Below are positions 44,999 to 53,958 of a DNA stretch of 64,000 nucleotides, piece by piece. The position numbers were made by a program, and so were the translations under genes. This DNA comes from Streptomyces griseoluteus (GTDB lineage Bacteria > Actinomycetota > Actinomycetes > Streptomycetales > Streptomycetaceae). Position 1 is the stretch's first letter. Each line of letters starts with the position of its first letter. The notes below the pieces were generated by a model. The model was given only the letters and a program-made list of their open reading frames with translations, was not told where the DNA came from and searched no databases. The stretch covers positions 1-64,000 of the forward strand of contig JOBE01000057.1 in NCBI GenBank assembly GCA_000717735.1, in the 5' to 3' direction.

Positions 44999-45541
44999 GT
45001 GAGTAACCTCGCCACCACCCTGGTGGAAACAGCCCAGCGGTACCCGCAGCGACGGGCGGTGCAGGGGCATGACAGATCACTGACCTTTGCCGAACTGGAT
45101 GAGTGCAGCGCCCGGGCCGCCGGCGGACTCCTCGCCCATGGCGTGCTCCCCGGTGACCGGGTGGGGCTGCGACTGTCCTTCTCCCCGACCTTCACCGTGC
45201 TCTACTTCGGCGCGCTGCGTACCGGGGCGATCGTCATGCCCTTGTATCCCACAGCCCGGTCGCTCGCCGCGCGACCCCGTGACGACGTCTGCGGCCCCCG
45301 GCTCGTTTTCACCTCACCCGACATGACGGTCGCCCAGGAGATCAGGGTGAGCGACACGACGTTCGTCCCGGTCGGAGTCGACTTCCTCGACCAGATGACG
45401 TTCTGGCCCCAGCACACCGGCGTGGTCGACCGCGCCGATCACGACCCGGCGGCTGTGGTCCGCACCGGAGACACCACGCGCGCTGCCGGAGAGACCATGC
45501 TCAGCCACCGCACGCTACGCGATGCCGCCCTGACCACCAGA
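44999..45541 (+). pseudogene. AMP-binding enzyme (acyl-CoA ligase type), N-terminal fragment
   Basis: GTG at 44999 with GGAAGAGA upstream. MSNLATTLVETAQRYPQRR, LTFAELDECSARAAGGLLAH and ALRTGAIVMPLYPTARS match the start of acyl-CoA ligases/synthetases. The gene ends before the core AMP-binding signatures: at 45541 the sequence switches to the C-terminal half of a LuxR regulator. About 180 residues remain of the usual 500. Confidence 0.7.
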
Positions 45542-46165
45542 ATGCTTGGGTCCGCAACTACTTGGCCATCGCACGGGTGCTCGCACTGTGGGCGGACGAC
45601 AGACCGGCCGAGAGCCGCGAGCTGGCGCGCAGAGTGCTGCCCTCCGCCCTCGACCAGGGCGAGACGATGAGCCTGGCCGCCACGGTCGAGTTCCTGTCCT
45701 GGGTCGCCTGCGGCGAGCAGGAACACGAGCACGCCGCGACCCTGCTCGGCGGCGCTGCCACGCAGTGGCGCCAAGTCGGCACCACCCTCTGGGGTGTACG
45801 GGCGCTGAACGCTCTGCACACCGAGACCGAGAACACCCTGATGCTCAGCCTGGGTGCCGAGCGCTTCACCCAGGTGTACGCGCACGGGTCACGACTGCCG
45901 GTGGCGCAGCTGGTCGAAATCGCCTGTGGCAACGCGCACGCCGGCGCACTCGAGCCGTCCTCATCGGCCGGCGACGGCAGCCCCCTGGGCCCTCTCACCC
46001 GGCGCGAGCAGGAGGTCGCCGGCCTGATCGTCGAGGGCCTCACCAACCGCCAGATCGCCGAACGTCTCTTCATCTCCAAGCGCACCGCCGACACCCATGT
46101 CGAACACATCCTCACCAAGCTGGGCGTCACCTCCCGCGTGCAGATCGCCGCGGCCATCGAACCCC
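45541..46165 (+). pseudogene. LuxR-type regulator, C-terminal half
   Basis: VRNYLAIARVLALWADDRPA (helical repeats), AATVEFLSWVACGEQ, AATLLGGAATQWRQVGT, then the LuxR helix-turn-helix LTRREQEVAGLIVEGLTNRQ and IAERLFISKRTADTHVEHIL. It fits directly after the 42890-44614 half but lies on the opposite strand. It has no start of its own. An IS110 fragment follows immediately. Confidence 0.75.
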
Positions 46166-46168
46166 GAA

Positions 46169-46379
46169 ATCCCGAGGAGGCGTCTTCTACACCTCCGCGC
46201 TCGTCAGCGTCCGTTACGACCCGAACTCGCGGAAGTTCTACGACCGCAAACGCGCCGAAGGGAAGAAGCACGTCCATGCCGTGCTCGCCCTCGCCCGCCG
46301 ACGCGTCAACGTCATCTGGGCCTTGATCCGCGACCGTCGGTTCTACCAGGTCACGCCTCCGGTCACCGCGGCTGCCTGA
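46169..46379 (+). pseudogene. IS110-family transposase, C-terminal fragment
   Basis: VFYTSALVSVRYDPNSRKFY, DRKRAEGKKHVHAVLALARR, RVNVIWALIRD and a stop at 46379. This matches the end of the Transposase_20 domain of IS110 transposases. The rest is missing. Confidence 0.75.
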
Positions 46380-46435
46380 CTGCGGGCACGCATAATCACG
46401 GCCGGCCCGCCTCCCGCGCGGCTAGCCTCCACGGG

Positions 46436-46894
46436 ATGCCACTTCACCAGTACGCCTACTTCGCGCTGTTCAGCAAGCACACCTCGGCAGACACCATGAC
46501 CTCACAGCTAGGGATCACTCCCGACGAGGTAACCGTTCGCGGCAGCCGGATCACCGAACCGGCAGTGGTCCCGGTCGACCACTCGTGGATGGTCGTATGC
46601 CGAGACCCGGGCTTGCGCGTCGACGAGCAGATCACCCGCATTCTCGACAGACTCCAGCCCCACACGGACCGAATCTCCGACCTCACCAGGTATCTGGCCA
46701 GCACTGGCGGCGGAGCAGTGCTCAACGTCGTGCGCTACTTCAACGACACCGACCAAACCCAGCCGGGCAAAGCTGACGCCCCCAACCTCTTCGGTTGGCA
46801 CCTGGACCGCAAGGTCCTGGACTTCCTCAGTGCCACTGGCGCGGAGCTCGGCGTCGACGAGTACGACATGACCGAAGACGAGGACGCCAGGTGA
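46436..46894 (+). CDS. DUF4279-family protein
   Basis: Protein of 152 residues: YAYFALFSKHTSADTMTSQLG near the start and an alpha/beta pattern with a Gly-rich centre (ASTGGGAVLNVVRYF) and acidic end (DEYDMTEDEDAR). The pattern LGITPDEV..GSR matches DUF4279, whose members often lie near toxin or mobile loci and may be immunity proteins. ATG at 46436 is the natural start. Confidence 0.7.
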   Translation: MPLHQYAYFALFSKHTSADTMTSQLGITPDEVTVRGSRITEPAVVPVDHSWMVVCRDPGLRVDEQITRILDRLQPHTDRISDLTRYLASTGGGAVLNVVRYFNDTDQTQPGKADAPNLFGWHLDRKVLDFLSATGAELGVDEYDMTEDEDAR

Positions 46895-46943
46895 GCACGT
46901 GCCCTCGTACTCACCTGGGCCACTGAGTCGTACTCCGCCGGCT

Positions 46944-47060
46944 TGACAACAGCATTAGGAAGCCAGGGCAAGCCTTGAATCATGCCGGTGCCACCGGTAC
47001 GGGCAAGCCCCGCAACCCGTACGAGAACGTCGGGCATACAGGGAAGGCGGCGGGCGGGGG
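46944..47060. repeat. Duplicated intergenic segment, copy 1
   Basis: GGCAAGCCTTGAAT and a block around CCCCGCAACCCGTACGAG recur at about 62090-62190 with small changes. Sequence similarity then continues through the DUF6207 gene, so this is a diverged duplication of roughly 450 bases. Confidence 0.6.
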
Positions 47061-47349
47061 CAATCGCTCCACGATCCGGCGCCGCCCGGCACATGGGCCT
47101 CTCGCCCGGCACTGCGGGCCCACACGCCGAACGGCCCGCACCGTCACCCGGTGCGGGCCGTTCACCACCCAGAACCCGCCGGAAGGGGGGAGTCGGCAGG
47201 CCCTGCATATCCAGAGCGGTCCCACGCGCTCACCACCCGCATGCCCCCGATTCCACGACCCACACCCGCTCCTCCGACCGGACAATCCGGACAACCCGGG
47301 CCGGGCCTGCCAGGGGCCTGCGCAGCCGGCCGCAGAGGCGGCTTGTGGG

Positions 47350-47565
47350 TCAGGGCCGCCGGTCGGCGTAGAGCCGTGCGGTCACACCCGGCTCTCCGGG
47401 GACGCGCCGTACCCGCGGTGTCCCCGAAGTCGCCCAACGCCGGCCGAGCTCCTCGACGGCCACCTGGAGGGTCGCTTCGTCGGTGGCGGTGATGTCCAGG
47501 ACGATCAGGCCCGGCTCGTCGAGGTGGATCGGGTCAATCGGTTCCGGCTGGACCAAGACCTTCAC
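47350..47565 (-). CDS. DUF6207-family protein, possibly 5'-truncated
   Basis: About 71 residues: [52 protein letters not shown]. This is the pattern of small DUF6207 proteins common in Streptomyces. The first residues (from GTG at 47565) are shared with an istB remnant on the other strand, so the original start may have been lost. A second, shorter copy of the C-terminal part lies at 62425-62480. Confidence 0.6.
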   Translation of the reverse strand: MKVLVQPEPIDPIHLDEPGLIVLDITATDEATLQVAVEELGRRWATSGTPRVRRVPGEPGVTARLYADRRP

Positions 47566-47692
47566 CGACCCCCGTCTCTACGCGGCCATCGTCGACCGCC
47601 TCACCTTCGGCGGCAACATCATCGAGACAGAACCGACTCCTACCGCCTGGCCACCACCCGAGCACGCGCTGAACAGCAGGTCGTCGGCTGAC
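47546..47692 (+). pseudogene. istB: IstB ATPase, C-terminal fragment
   Basis: GWTKTFTDPRLYAAIVDRLT then FGGNIIET, followed after a frameshift near 47636 by DSYRLATTRARAEQQVVG and a stop. This is the end of IstB from an IS21-type element, the opposite end to the fragment at 41537. Confidence 0.65.
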
Positions 47693-47753
47693 CTCGCTTC
47701 ATCGGGGCAGGGCCCCGATCCGTCTCGTCACAGGCGTGGGGCAGGATGGCGTC

Positions 47754-48386
47754 ATGGCACAGCAGATCTTGCCCCCGTCGGAATCCTGGCGCCGGATCGA
47801 CGTCTGGCTGGCGACCCACGCGGCGTCCGATTTCGCCCTACTCAATCCGCCTGCGACACGGGACGACATCGAGCGGGCCGAGCGTCTGCTCGGCATCCCG
47901 CTGCCTGGTGATCTTGCTGAGTCTCTGCAGTGCCATAACGGGGTGAGCGCCTGGGCGACGTTCCTGCCGGAGCAGTCACCGCTCGCGGTGAGCGGCATCA
48001 TGGACCATTGGCAGACGTGCATGGATGTCGCAGCGGAGAATGACGGCCTGACGCGTCGCCCCTGGGACGACGAGCCTTGGTGGTATCCTCTCTGGGTTCC
48101 CTGGGCCGAGGGCGCTGATGGCGGGACGCAGGTGATCGACCAACGTCCTGGCCCGAACGCGGGCCGCATCGGCTGGGCAGGCCACAGTGGTGGCGGCGAC
48201 TTCACCGATTCCTGGCCTGATCTTGCGAGCCTTCTCCAGGCAGTCGCCCATGCACTTCACGAAGGTGGTGACGTGCGCGGACTGCATCCCTTCCTCACCA
48301 CCCGAGGTGAGCTTTGGTGGGACGAAGAGAGCTGCGAGGAACCCAACGGCCAACCACTAACGGCAGCGCCCATCGGGCTGCTCTGA
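47754..48386 (+). CDS. SMI1/KNR4 (SUKH) family protein
   Basis: Protein of 210 residues. SESWRRIDVWLATHAASDFA, LNPPATRDDIERAERLLGIP, LPGDLAESLQCHNGV is the classic SUKH N-terminal signature, followed by the WYPLWVPWAEG and GWPDL-like SWPDLASLLQAV segments. SUKH proteins often serve as immunity proteins for nuclease-type toxins; no toxin is adjacent, so it may be an orphan. ATG at 47754 chosen over GTG at 47736. Confidence 0.8.
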   Translation: MAQQILPPSESWRRIDVWLATHAASDFALLNPPATRDDIERAERLLGIPLPGDLAESLQCHNGVSAWATFLPEQSPLAVSGIMDHWQTCMDVAAENDGLTRRPWDDEPWWYPLWVPWAEGADGGTQVIDQRPGPNAGRIGWAGHSGGGDFTDSWPDLASLLQAVAHALHEGGDVRGLHPFLTTRGELWWDEESCEEPNGQPLTAAPIGLL

Positions 48387-48438
48387 CTATCAGCCTCGAA
48401 GGCCTGCCGCAGAGCCGACGCGAACCACGCGACTGCTC

Positions 48439-48726
48439 TTACTTTTCGCGAACACTTCCAAGGCATCTGCATCGTCGTCGTTCTCGAAACCCACCGACAA
48501 GTGCTCTCCGCTGTCTCTCGGCGACAAAGCCAGTCCGTCGGCTTGCCAGGGCGGGACAGTAGGCGGGGTCTACGAGGACGCGGCACGGCCTGGTGTCGAC
48601 ACGGCAAGCAAGATCATTTTTGCACAATTGTGCAAACGTCTCCTCGGCCTGTCCTCGCACGGCAGGAGACGGTGGGGCGGCCCGGCGGCACTGCTCCCAG
48701 AGCGCTTCTGGGCGCCGGGCCGCCGA
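48439..48726 (-). pseudogene. Unknown coding remnant, 3' exon of a group II intron
   Basis: The minus strand reads SAARRPEALWEQCRRAAPPS then PAVRGQAEETFAQLCKNDLA and RVLVDPAY. The first part resumes exactly at the intron's end and resembles the remnant at 541-700. Protein family unknown. Confidence 0.4.
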
Positions 48727-48819
48727 GTAGCCGAGGGGAGTTTCACCCCTCGGCTCTCACAGATCCGTGCGTAACGGTCTCCCGTTACACGGCTCTTGCC
48801 GCTCTGATCACCAGGCCGA
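48727..48819 (-). ncRNA. Group II intron tail (domains V-VI)
   Basis: Read on the minus strand, GAGCCGTGTAACGGGAGACC then GTTACGCACGGATC forms the domain V hairpin with its GAGC...; GCCGAGGGG-TGAAA-CTCCCCTCGGC forms domain VI with a candidate branch A. The intron would end CTAC at 48727. Upstream intron sequence is cut at 48819 by the 99-bp repeat, so the maturase and domains I-IV are missing. Confidence 0.7.
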
Positions 48820-48918
48820 TGAGCCTTTTCCAACCTGGCTGTCAGGTCCGCCGACCATGCCCGGCGGAGCGCTCGTCGCACGACGGCCGACTGCAGATTT
48901 GCTGGGCACAGGCCTGTC
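48820..48918. repeat. 99-bp repeat, copy 2
   Basis: Identical to 41704-41802. It lies between the truncated intron and the IS5-type transposase and is probably the 5' part of that transposase gene. Confidence 0.85.
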
Positions 48919-49487
48919 TACGGTTCCGGGTCCGGACCGGAGTTCCGTGGCGGGACACCCCCGTCGAGTACGGGCCGTGGAACCGGGTCTACGACCCGTT
49001 CCGCCGCTGGCAGCGCAACGGCACCTGGCACCCGGCAGCGGATCCTCACCCGGCTCCAGTCCCTGGCCGACGCGAAGGGCGCGATCGTCTGAGCGTCGAC
49101 TCCACGGTCTGCCGCGCCCATCAGCACTCGGCCGGGGCCCGCAAGGAGGGCCACCTGCAGAAGGAACCACCGGGCGGCATCTTCACCGAACCCCATGATC
49201 ACGGGCCGGGACGGTCGCGCGGCGGGTTCACCACCAAGCTCCGCCTGGCCGTCGAGCAAGGCCAGAAACCCATGTCCATCGTGGTCACGCCAGGACAGCA
49301 CGGAGACTCGCCGCAGTTCGAACCCGTGCTGGAGAAGGTCCGCGTACCCCGCATCGGACCGGGCCGGCCACGCTTCCGGCCCGACCGCGTGCGGGCCGAC
49401 AAGGCGTACGCCTCCCGCAAGAACCGCGCCTACCTGCACCGCCGCAGGATCCGCTGCACCATCGCGGCCAACAACGAGTGGCTTTGA
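48919..49487 (+). pseudogene. IS5-family transposase with internal deletion
   Basis: RFRVRTGVPWRDTPVEYGPW, DPFRRWQRNGTWH, VDSTVCRAHQHSAGARKEGH, QPPGGIF-like and VRADKAYASRKNRAYLHRRR are the conserved blocks of this transposase. A small frameshift occurs near 49035, and IRCTI is joined directly to AANNEWL and stop, the last residues of the family, so the catalytic C-terminal third is deleted. Confidence 0.75.
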
Positions 49488-49512
49488 ACGGAGGTAGCCC
49501 TCCCGTCCTGGT

Positions 49513-49854
49513 TCACCAGTCCCGGCCGGCGGTCAGCTCCTCTGCATCCGCTTCCGTGAACTCGTATGCCGACGCGACGAAGCAGAACTCGTCACAGATC
49601 CACTCCCGCGCCACCGTCTCGATCTCGCTTCCGGCCGCCACGAACTCTCTGTCCAGCAGGTTGAACTCCTCCGTCGCAGCCTGGGTGAGTGCATACAAGC
49701 TCTTCAAGTCCGACGGCCGCTCGGCCTCGATGCGCTCGCACAGCCGCAGCAGGATCGCCTTCCCCTGATCGACCACGTGATCAGGGAAGTACGAGTCGTC
49801 GTACATCTGCCGCAGGAATGCGTGTCCCGCTATCTGCTGGTTTGTGATCGGCAT
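49513..49854 (-). CDS. DUF5713-family protein
   Basis: Protein of 113 residues: MPITNQQIAGHAFLRQMYDD, VVDQGKAILLRLCERIEAER, ALTQAATEEFNLLDREF, SEIETVAREWICDEFCFVA. This is the DUF5713 pattern. Entirely helical and soluble. Function unknown; family members are found in various bacteria, often near mobile elements. Confidence 0.75.
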   Translation of the reverse strand: MPITNQQIAGHAFLRQMYDDSYFPDHVVDQGKAILLRLCERIEAERPSDLKSLYALTQAATEEFNLLDREFVAAGSEIETVAREWICDEFCFVASAYEFTEADAEELTAGRDW

Positions 49855-50261
49855 GGCACTTCCCTACCTCCGAGAAAAGCTAACGCGTCGATCATGCACA
49901 GCACCACTGACAAGGACGCCCCTCCATGGACGCCAGACCGCACGCGACCAGGACTTTCACAAAGGCCCTAGCGCGCTCCGGCACACCGTCACTCGCACGG
50001 GCCATCCCCGCTCCTTACGGTGGACCCGCCCACGCAACCCTCACGTCCCGCGCCGACTCCGGCGGCAGCGTGATCCCTACGCCCCCGCCGCGTCGCTTCC
50101 CATGGGCCGGCCCCCGGCCAGTCGTCGCCCGATCCCCCTGGCTCACCTGCGGGCGACGATGCCGCGGTCGTCCGGCGGCCCGCCGCTCCGGCGGGCCGCT
50201 GAAGCCGAAGCGAGCGGCCGCTGGCGGGCGGGCTGGCGCGGGGTTCGTGAGCTGCGCAGGG

Positions 50262-50560
50262 TTACGGGGCAGGGGTGGAGTGGACGACGGTCATCTCGCA
50301 CGGGCCGCCGGCGTAGACGTTGATGGCGTCGATCTCGCTCTGGTCGGCGGACAGGCCCCAGCGGAGCTTGGTGGCGGTCCACTCGGCGAGGTAGCGGTAC
50401 GTGGCGTTCGGCGCGGGCGGCATCCATGTGGCCGGGTCCTGGTCGGCCTTCTGACGGTTCGTGCGCGCGGTCACCGCGACGAGGCTGGTGGCCGCGTCCT
50501 GGTCGTTCGCGTACGCCTCACGCCGCTTCGCGTCCCAGGCGGAGGCACCAGCTGGCGGGG
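50262..50560 (-). pseudogene. HNH endonuclease (DUF1524 type), C-terminal fragment
   Basis: The minus strand reads ASAWDAKRREAYANDQDAAT then SLVAVTARTNRQKADQDPAT, WMPPAPNATYRYLAEWTAT, KLRWGLSADQSEI, ending HSTPAP. This is the end of the secreted HNH-type endonuclease family of Streptomyces (N-R-x-K-x-x-x-D-P region). The signal peptide and most of the HNH core are gone. Confidence 0.6.
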
Positions 50561-50624
50561 AGCGTCATTCGAACCGTGCGGTATTCCCGGCTCCGAAGCA
50601 GCTGACAGGCACAGGCGGAAACGT

Positions 50625-51893
50625 TCAGCGGCCGTCGCGGCGCCATTCGTAACGCCACACCGCGTCGAGGTAGCCCTCCTCTTCCAGAGAACCGCGCTGC
50701 GGCGGGCCGAGAAGGCGTGCTGCTTCCACGCACCGTTTGTCGTCGTGGAGGGCAAGCCCGTAGACGGCAGCCAGCTGGACCAGACGGTCCGTATCGTCCA
50801 GCACAGCTGCCATGGCGTCCGCGAACACGGGATCGTGGTCCCTGCCCTCGGCAACCACGCGGCAGGCGGTCTTCCGTACCACCGCGTCCGGATCGGCCAT
50901 CAGCCCCAGCAACGCCGTGCGAGCATCGCCGGAAAAGGCCGGCGGCGAGGACAAAGCACTGAGCCCATGCGCCACCGCACGCCGTACCCGGGCATCGGGA
51001 TGGCCGGCGTGCGGCAGAAGGGCCGTCTCCGCGCGGGGGTCGCTGTGTTCTCCAAGAGCGACCAGCACCTCGGTGAGGACGGCGACGTCCGTCTCTGCGG
51101 CCGCCCAGCCGGTGAACAGGTCCAGAGCGGGACCAGCGAACGCGTCCTCGTCGCTGTCGTCGAACAGATGAATAAGGCGGAGCACCTCGGCACCGAACAA
51201 TCGGCGGGATGGGTCCGGGCTCGTACGCAGTACCGCCGCAGCGGCCCAGGTCGCCTCCTCTCGCCGTCCACTCAACTGGAGGCTGGCACGGCTCCACGCT
51301 GCATGGTCCTGCTGATCGACCTGGGCCAACGCGCGGTCCATCAGCTCCTCGAACGGGGTTCGTACCCCGAGCAGTTCCTCGACGTACGTGAGGATCGCCC
51401 CATGGCCGTCCCGCGCACTCATGCCACCAAGGGTGAACTCGACGACGCTGTCGTACTCGCCGTCCTGAACCCGCTTACGACCGACAGCGTCCCGGGATCC
51501 GGTACGGCGTCGCAGCTCGGCCTCGACCCCCGTCTCGTGCCAGCTGCGCGCGAGGTCCCGGGCCTCCAGGAGTTCGATCTCGGGATACCTGCCGCGGATC
51601 TCGTGGTCCAGGAGCGCCTCGAACAGAGCGAGCGAACCCGAGTCGACCGCCTCGCTCAGGGGGATGAGGTCATCGGGGCGGCTCTGGCCTGAATCCGCAC
51701 CGTACTGAAGCAGCAGTTGGGCGATGCGCCCGGCGTGCATCCGGACGGCCAGGCAGAACGCGGCGTCCAGGTAGTCGGAGTCGCTGTGCTCGTGGAGAAG
51801 GATCCTCACCAGGTCCGTGTCTCCAGCCTGGACTGCGGAGATCAGGGAGGACTGGCCGTCCACCGCATTGCTCGTACCCGTACCCACGCCCAT
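50625..51893 (-). CDS. Ankyrin/HEAT-like repeat protein
   Basis: Protein of 422 residues. The N-terminal part is ankyrin-like (GQSSLISAVQAGDTDLVRIL, IAQLLLQYGADSGQ); the C-terminal part has HEAT-like repeats (GHPDARVRRAVAHGLSALSS, DPDAVVRKTACRVVAEGRDH). Probably a protein-binding scaffold. ATG at 51893 with GGGGGAACAGG upstream. No enzyme motif and no clear partner nearby. Confidence 0.7.
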   Translation of the reverse strand: MGVGTGTSNAVDGQSSLISAVQAGDTDLVRILLHEHSDSDYLDAAFCLAVRMHAGRIAQLLLQYGADSGQSRPDDLIPLSEAVDSGSLALFEALLDHEIRGRYPEIELLEARDLARSWHETGVEAELRRRTGSRDAVGRKRVQDGEYDSVVEFTLGGMSARDGHGAILTYVEELLGVRTPFEELMDRALAQVDQQDHAAWSRASLQLSGRREEATWAAAAVLRTSPDPSRRLFGAEVLRLIHLFDDSDEDAFAGPALDLFTGWAAAETDVAVLTEVLVALGEHSDPRAETALLPHAGHPDARVRRAVAHGLSALSSPPAFSGDARTALLGLMADPDAVVRKTACRVVAEGRDHDPVFADAMAAVLDDTDRLVQLAAVYGLALHDDKRCVEAARLLGPPQRGSLEEEGYLDAVWRYEWRRDGR

Positions 51894-52002
51894 GATCCTG
51901 TTCCCCCGTAGCGTTCTCGCAGCTCAGTGTAGATCTGCCGAAATCGGCCCGACGGGGCGGATAACAGCCGGCACGGCCCGGCGGACTTGCCTGACGACCC
52001 AA

Positions 52003-52970
52003 TCAGGACCCGGGGTAATGAGGCCCATCGGTAAGGGCACGCTGGCGTGCTTGAAAGTAGGCGGTCCAGTCGGTGGCGGCGCGACGGCGCCACTGGTCGG
52101 CCGTGATCGGGTGGAGGCCGAGCATCGGGCCGAGGACCGCGGGCGGCAGGTCGCCAGCGAGGGCCACCAAGGCGGTGGTCCGGGCGGGCCGGTTGGGGAT
52201 GTGACAGGCGGCCAGGCGTCGGCTGAGGGCCGCGGCGGAGATGTGGGCACAGGGCGGCCCGGACGTCGAGGTCAAGGCGGGAGTCGGTGAGGCACTGGTG
52301 GAGGAGGTCCCAGTGGGAGTCCTCGTCCAGGCCGACCGGGTCCGCCTTCGGGCGGTGCGGCACGAGGAGGTCGCGGGCGTGGTGGCGGCGGTGGGCGCAA
52401 ACAACGAAGTCGCGGACCTCGTAGCGGGTGCCGGACTTGGCCGCGAGCCAGGCGTCGAGGCGGCCTTGGTCGAGGGTCGCGATGGTCAGGCCGTGGCCGG
52501 CTGTCGTGGAGAGGAGGTCGGCGGCGAGATTGATGCGGGTGTAGGCCCAGCGGATCCGGTGCTTGACCCCGCCGGCCCGGGCGGCCTGGTGGCGTTTGGC
52601 ACGGGGCAGCAGGGAGCAGCGGACGTCGGGGCGGAGCAGGGCTCCGTGCTCGGGGTGCCGGGCGACAGTCCGTTCCAGGTACCGAACGATCCGCACCGCG
52701 AGTTCGTCCCGGGGCTCCAGAACCTGGTAGGCGGTCAGCAGGCCGCGCAGGCACTCGGCGGTCATCGAGGTCGGTGTGAGAGAGCGGGCGGCCTGAGGTC
52801 ATGAGGTCCCGCAGAAGGCGGGCGGAGCGGGAGCCACGCAACCAGTTCAGGACCGTTCCCGCATCCGGAGCCTCGGCCAGCGCCGCCCGCATCGCCGCGA
52901 GCGATCTGGTGCCCGCCGCTTCGGGTACGTCGGTGAACAGGTCCAGGTGGTCGGCGACCGCAATACGACA
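52003..52970 (-). pseudogene. Frameshifted recombinase-like gene
   Basis: Three frames are needed: AALAEAPDAGTVLNWLRGSR and SARLLRDLM, then RDELAVRIVRYLERTVARHP, RHQAARAGGVKHRIRWAYTR and TTAGHGLTIATLDQGRLDAW, then LHPITADQWRRRAATDWTAY and a stop. This resembles a family of tyrosine-recombinase-like proteins in Streptomyces. At least two frameshifts make it inactive. Confidence 0.5.
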
Positions 52971-53029
52971 AGTTGGCCGCGCGCTATGAGGCGACAGTGC
53001 TGGTCGCAGCCATCAATGAGTGGCTGTGA
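52964..53029 (+). pseudogene. IS5-family transposase, last 21 codons
   Basis: YDKLAARYEATVLVAAINEW-L-stop at 53027-53029. This is the exact C-terminal end expected for the family of the damaged transposase at 48919-49487, but it is 3.5 kb away. It is a tiny solo remnant. Confidence 0.7.
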
Positions 53030-53092
53030 CCAGTCCGTGGCATCAGCGCCAGGCGGACGAACGCACGTTCCGGCGCGAGGCATCATGGAGCG

Positions 53093-53893
53093 ATGAGCGA
53101 GAATCGAACCCCGACGGCAGTGTTGCTGCACGGCTGGCCGGTCACGTCCGACCACTGGCGGTACCTGGTTCCGGCCCTTGAGGCCGGCGGCATCACCGCG
53201 GTCCCCATCACGCTTCCCGGGCTGGGCACCGCTCCCGAACCTGGCGTGACTGACTTCCGCAAGGCGGCACTTGCCGATGAAGTCCGGGCCCGGCTGACGC
53301 AGGAGGGCGTCACACGCTTCGCCGTCATCGGTCACGACTGGGGTGCGACGGTCGGATACCTCATCGCGGCCCAGGCACCGGAATCGGTCAGCGCGCTCGT
53401 GGTCGAGGAGGAGATCCTTCCCGGTATCGATGTTGAGATTCCCGAGGCCGGCCGGGGCTACTATCCGGCCTGGCATGGCCCCTTCAATCGGACGCCTGAC
53501 CTCGCGGAGAAGCTCGTGCCCGGCCGGGAAGCGGCGTACTACGGCACGTTCCTGGAACAGAGCGCCGGACCGAGCGGCCTCAGCCCGGACACCCTTCGTG
53601 CCTACATCGACGCGTACAGCACTCCAGGCGTACTGGATGCCGGGCTGGCGTACTACCGCACCAGGTCAGAAGATGTCGACGACATCCAAGCTCTTGCCGC
53701 CCAGCCGATTTCTACGCCTGTCCTGGCGGCCGGAGGCAGACACGCGATGGGGACGGCTGTCGCGGCCGGACTGGCCACCCTCGCCACCTGCGTCACCCCA
53801 CTCGTCTTCGAACAATCCGGCCACTACCCCGCAGAGCAGGAACCGGACAGCGTGAACCTCGCAATCGTGCAGTTCCTGCAACGGCACTCGTGA
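53093..53893 (+). CDS. Alpha/beta hydrolase (epoxide hydrolase-like)
   Basis: Protein of 266 residues. Oxyanion motif HGW at 13-15, nucleophile motif GHDWG at 80-84 (Asp82, as in epoxide hydrolases and haloalkane dehalogenases, which use Asp), and catalytic His in SGHYPAEQE near residue 242. Cap-domain helices lie between. Soluble, no signal peptide. Substrate unknown; the Asp nucleophile favours epoxide hydrolysis. Single gene between remnants. Confidence 0.85.
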   Translation: MSENRTPTAVLLHGWPVTSDHWRYLVPALEAGGITAVPITLPGLGTAPEPGVTDFRKAALADEVRARLTQEGVTRFAVIGHDWGATVGYLIAAQAPESVSALVVEEEILPGIDVEIPEAGRGYYPAWHGPFNRTPDLAEKLVPGREAAYYGTFLEQSAGPSGLSPDTLRAYIDAYSTPGVLDAGLAYYRTRSEDVDDIQALAAQPISTPVLAAGGRHAMGTAVAAGLATLATCVTPLVFEQSGHYPAEQEPDSVNLAIVQFLQRHS

Positions 53894-53958
53894 CCCCTCG
53901 ATGCCGCGCTCCCAAAGCGCATCTTGAGTCATCTACGCACTTTCGCAACAGGCCCTAA

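Noticed and set aside
45546..46379. One 277-codon gene ending in IS110
   Set aside because: Its first part is a shadow of the LuxR frame; only the last 70 codons are real IS110 sequence.
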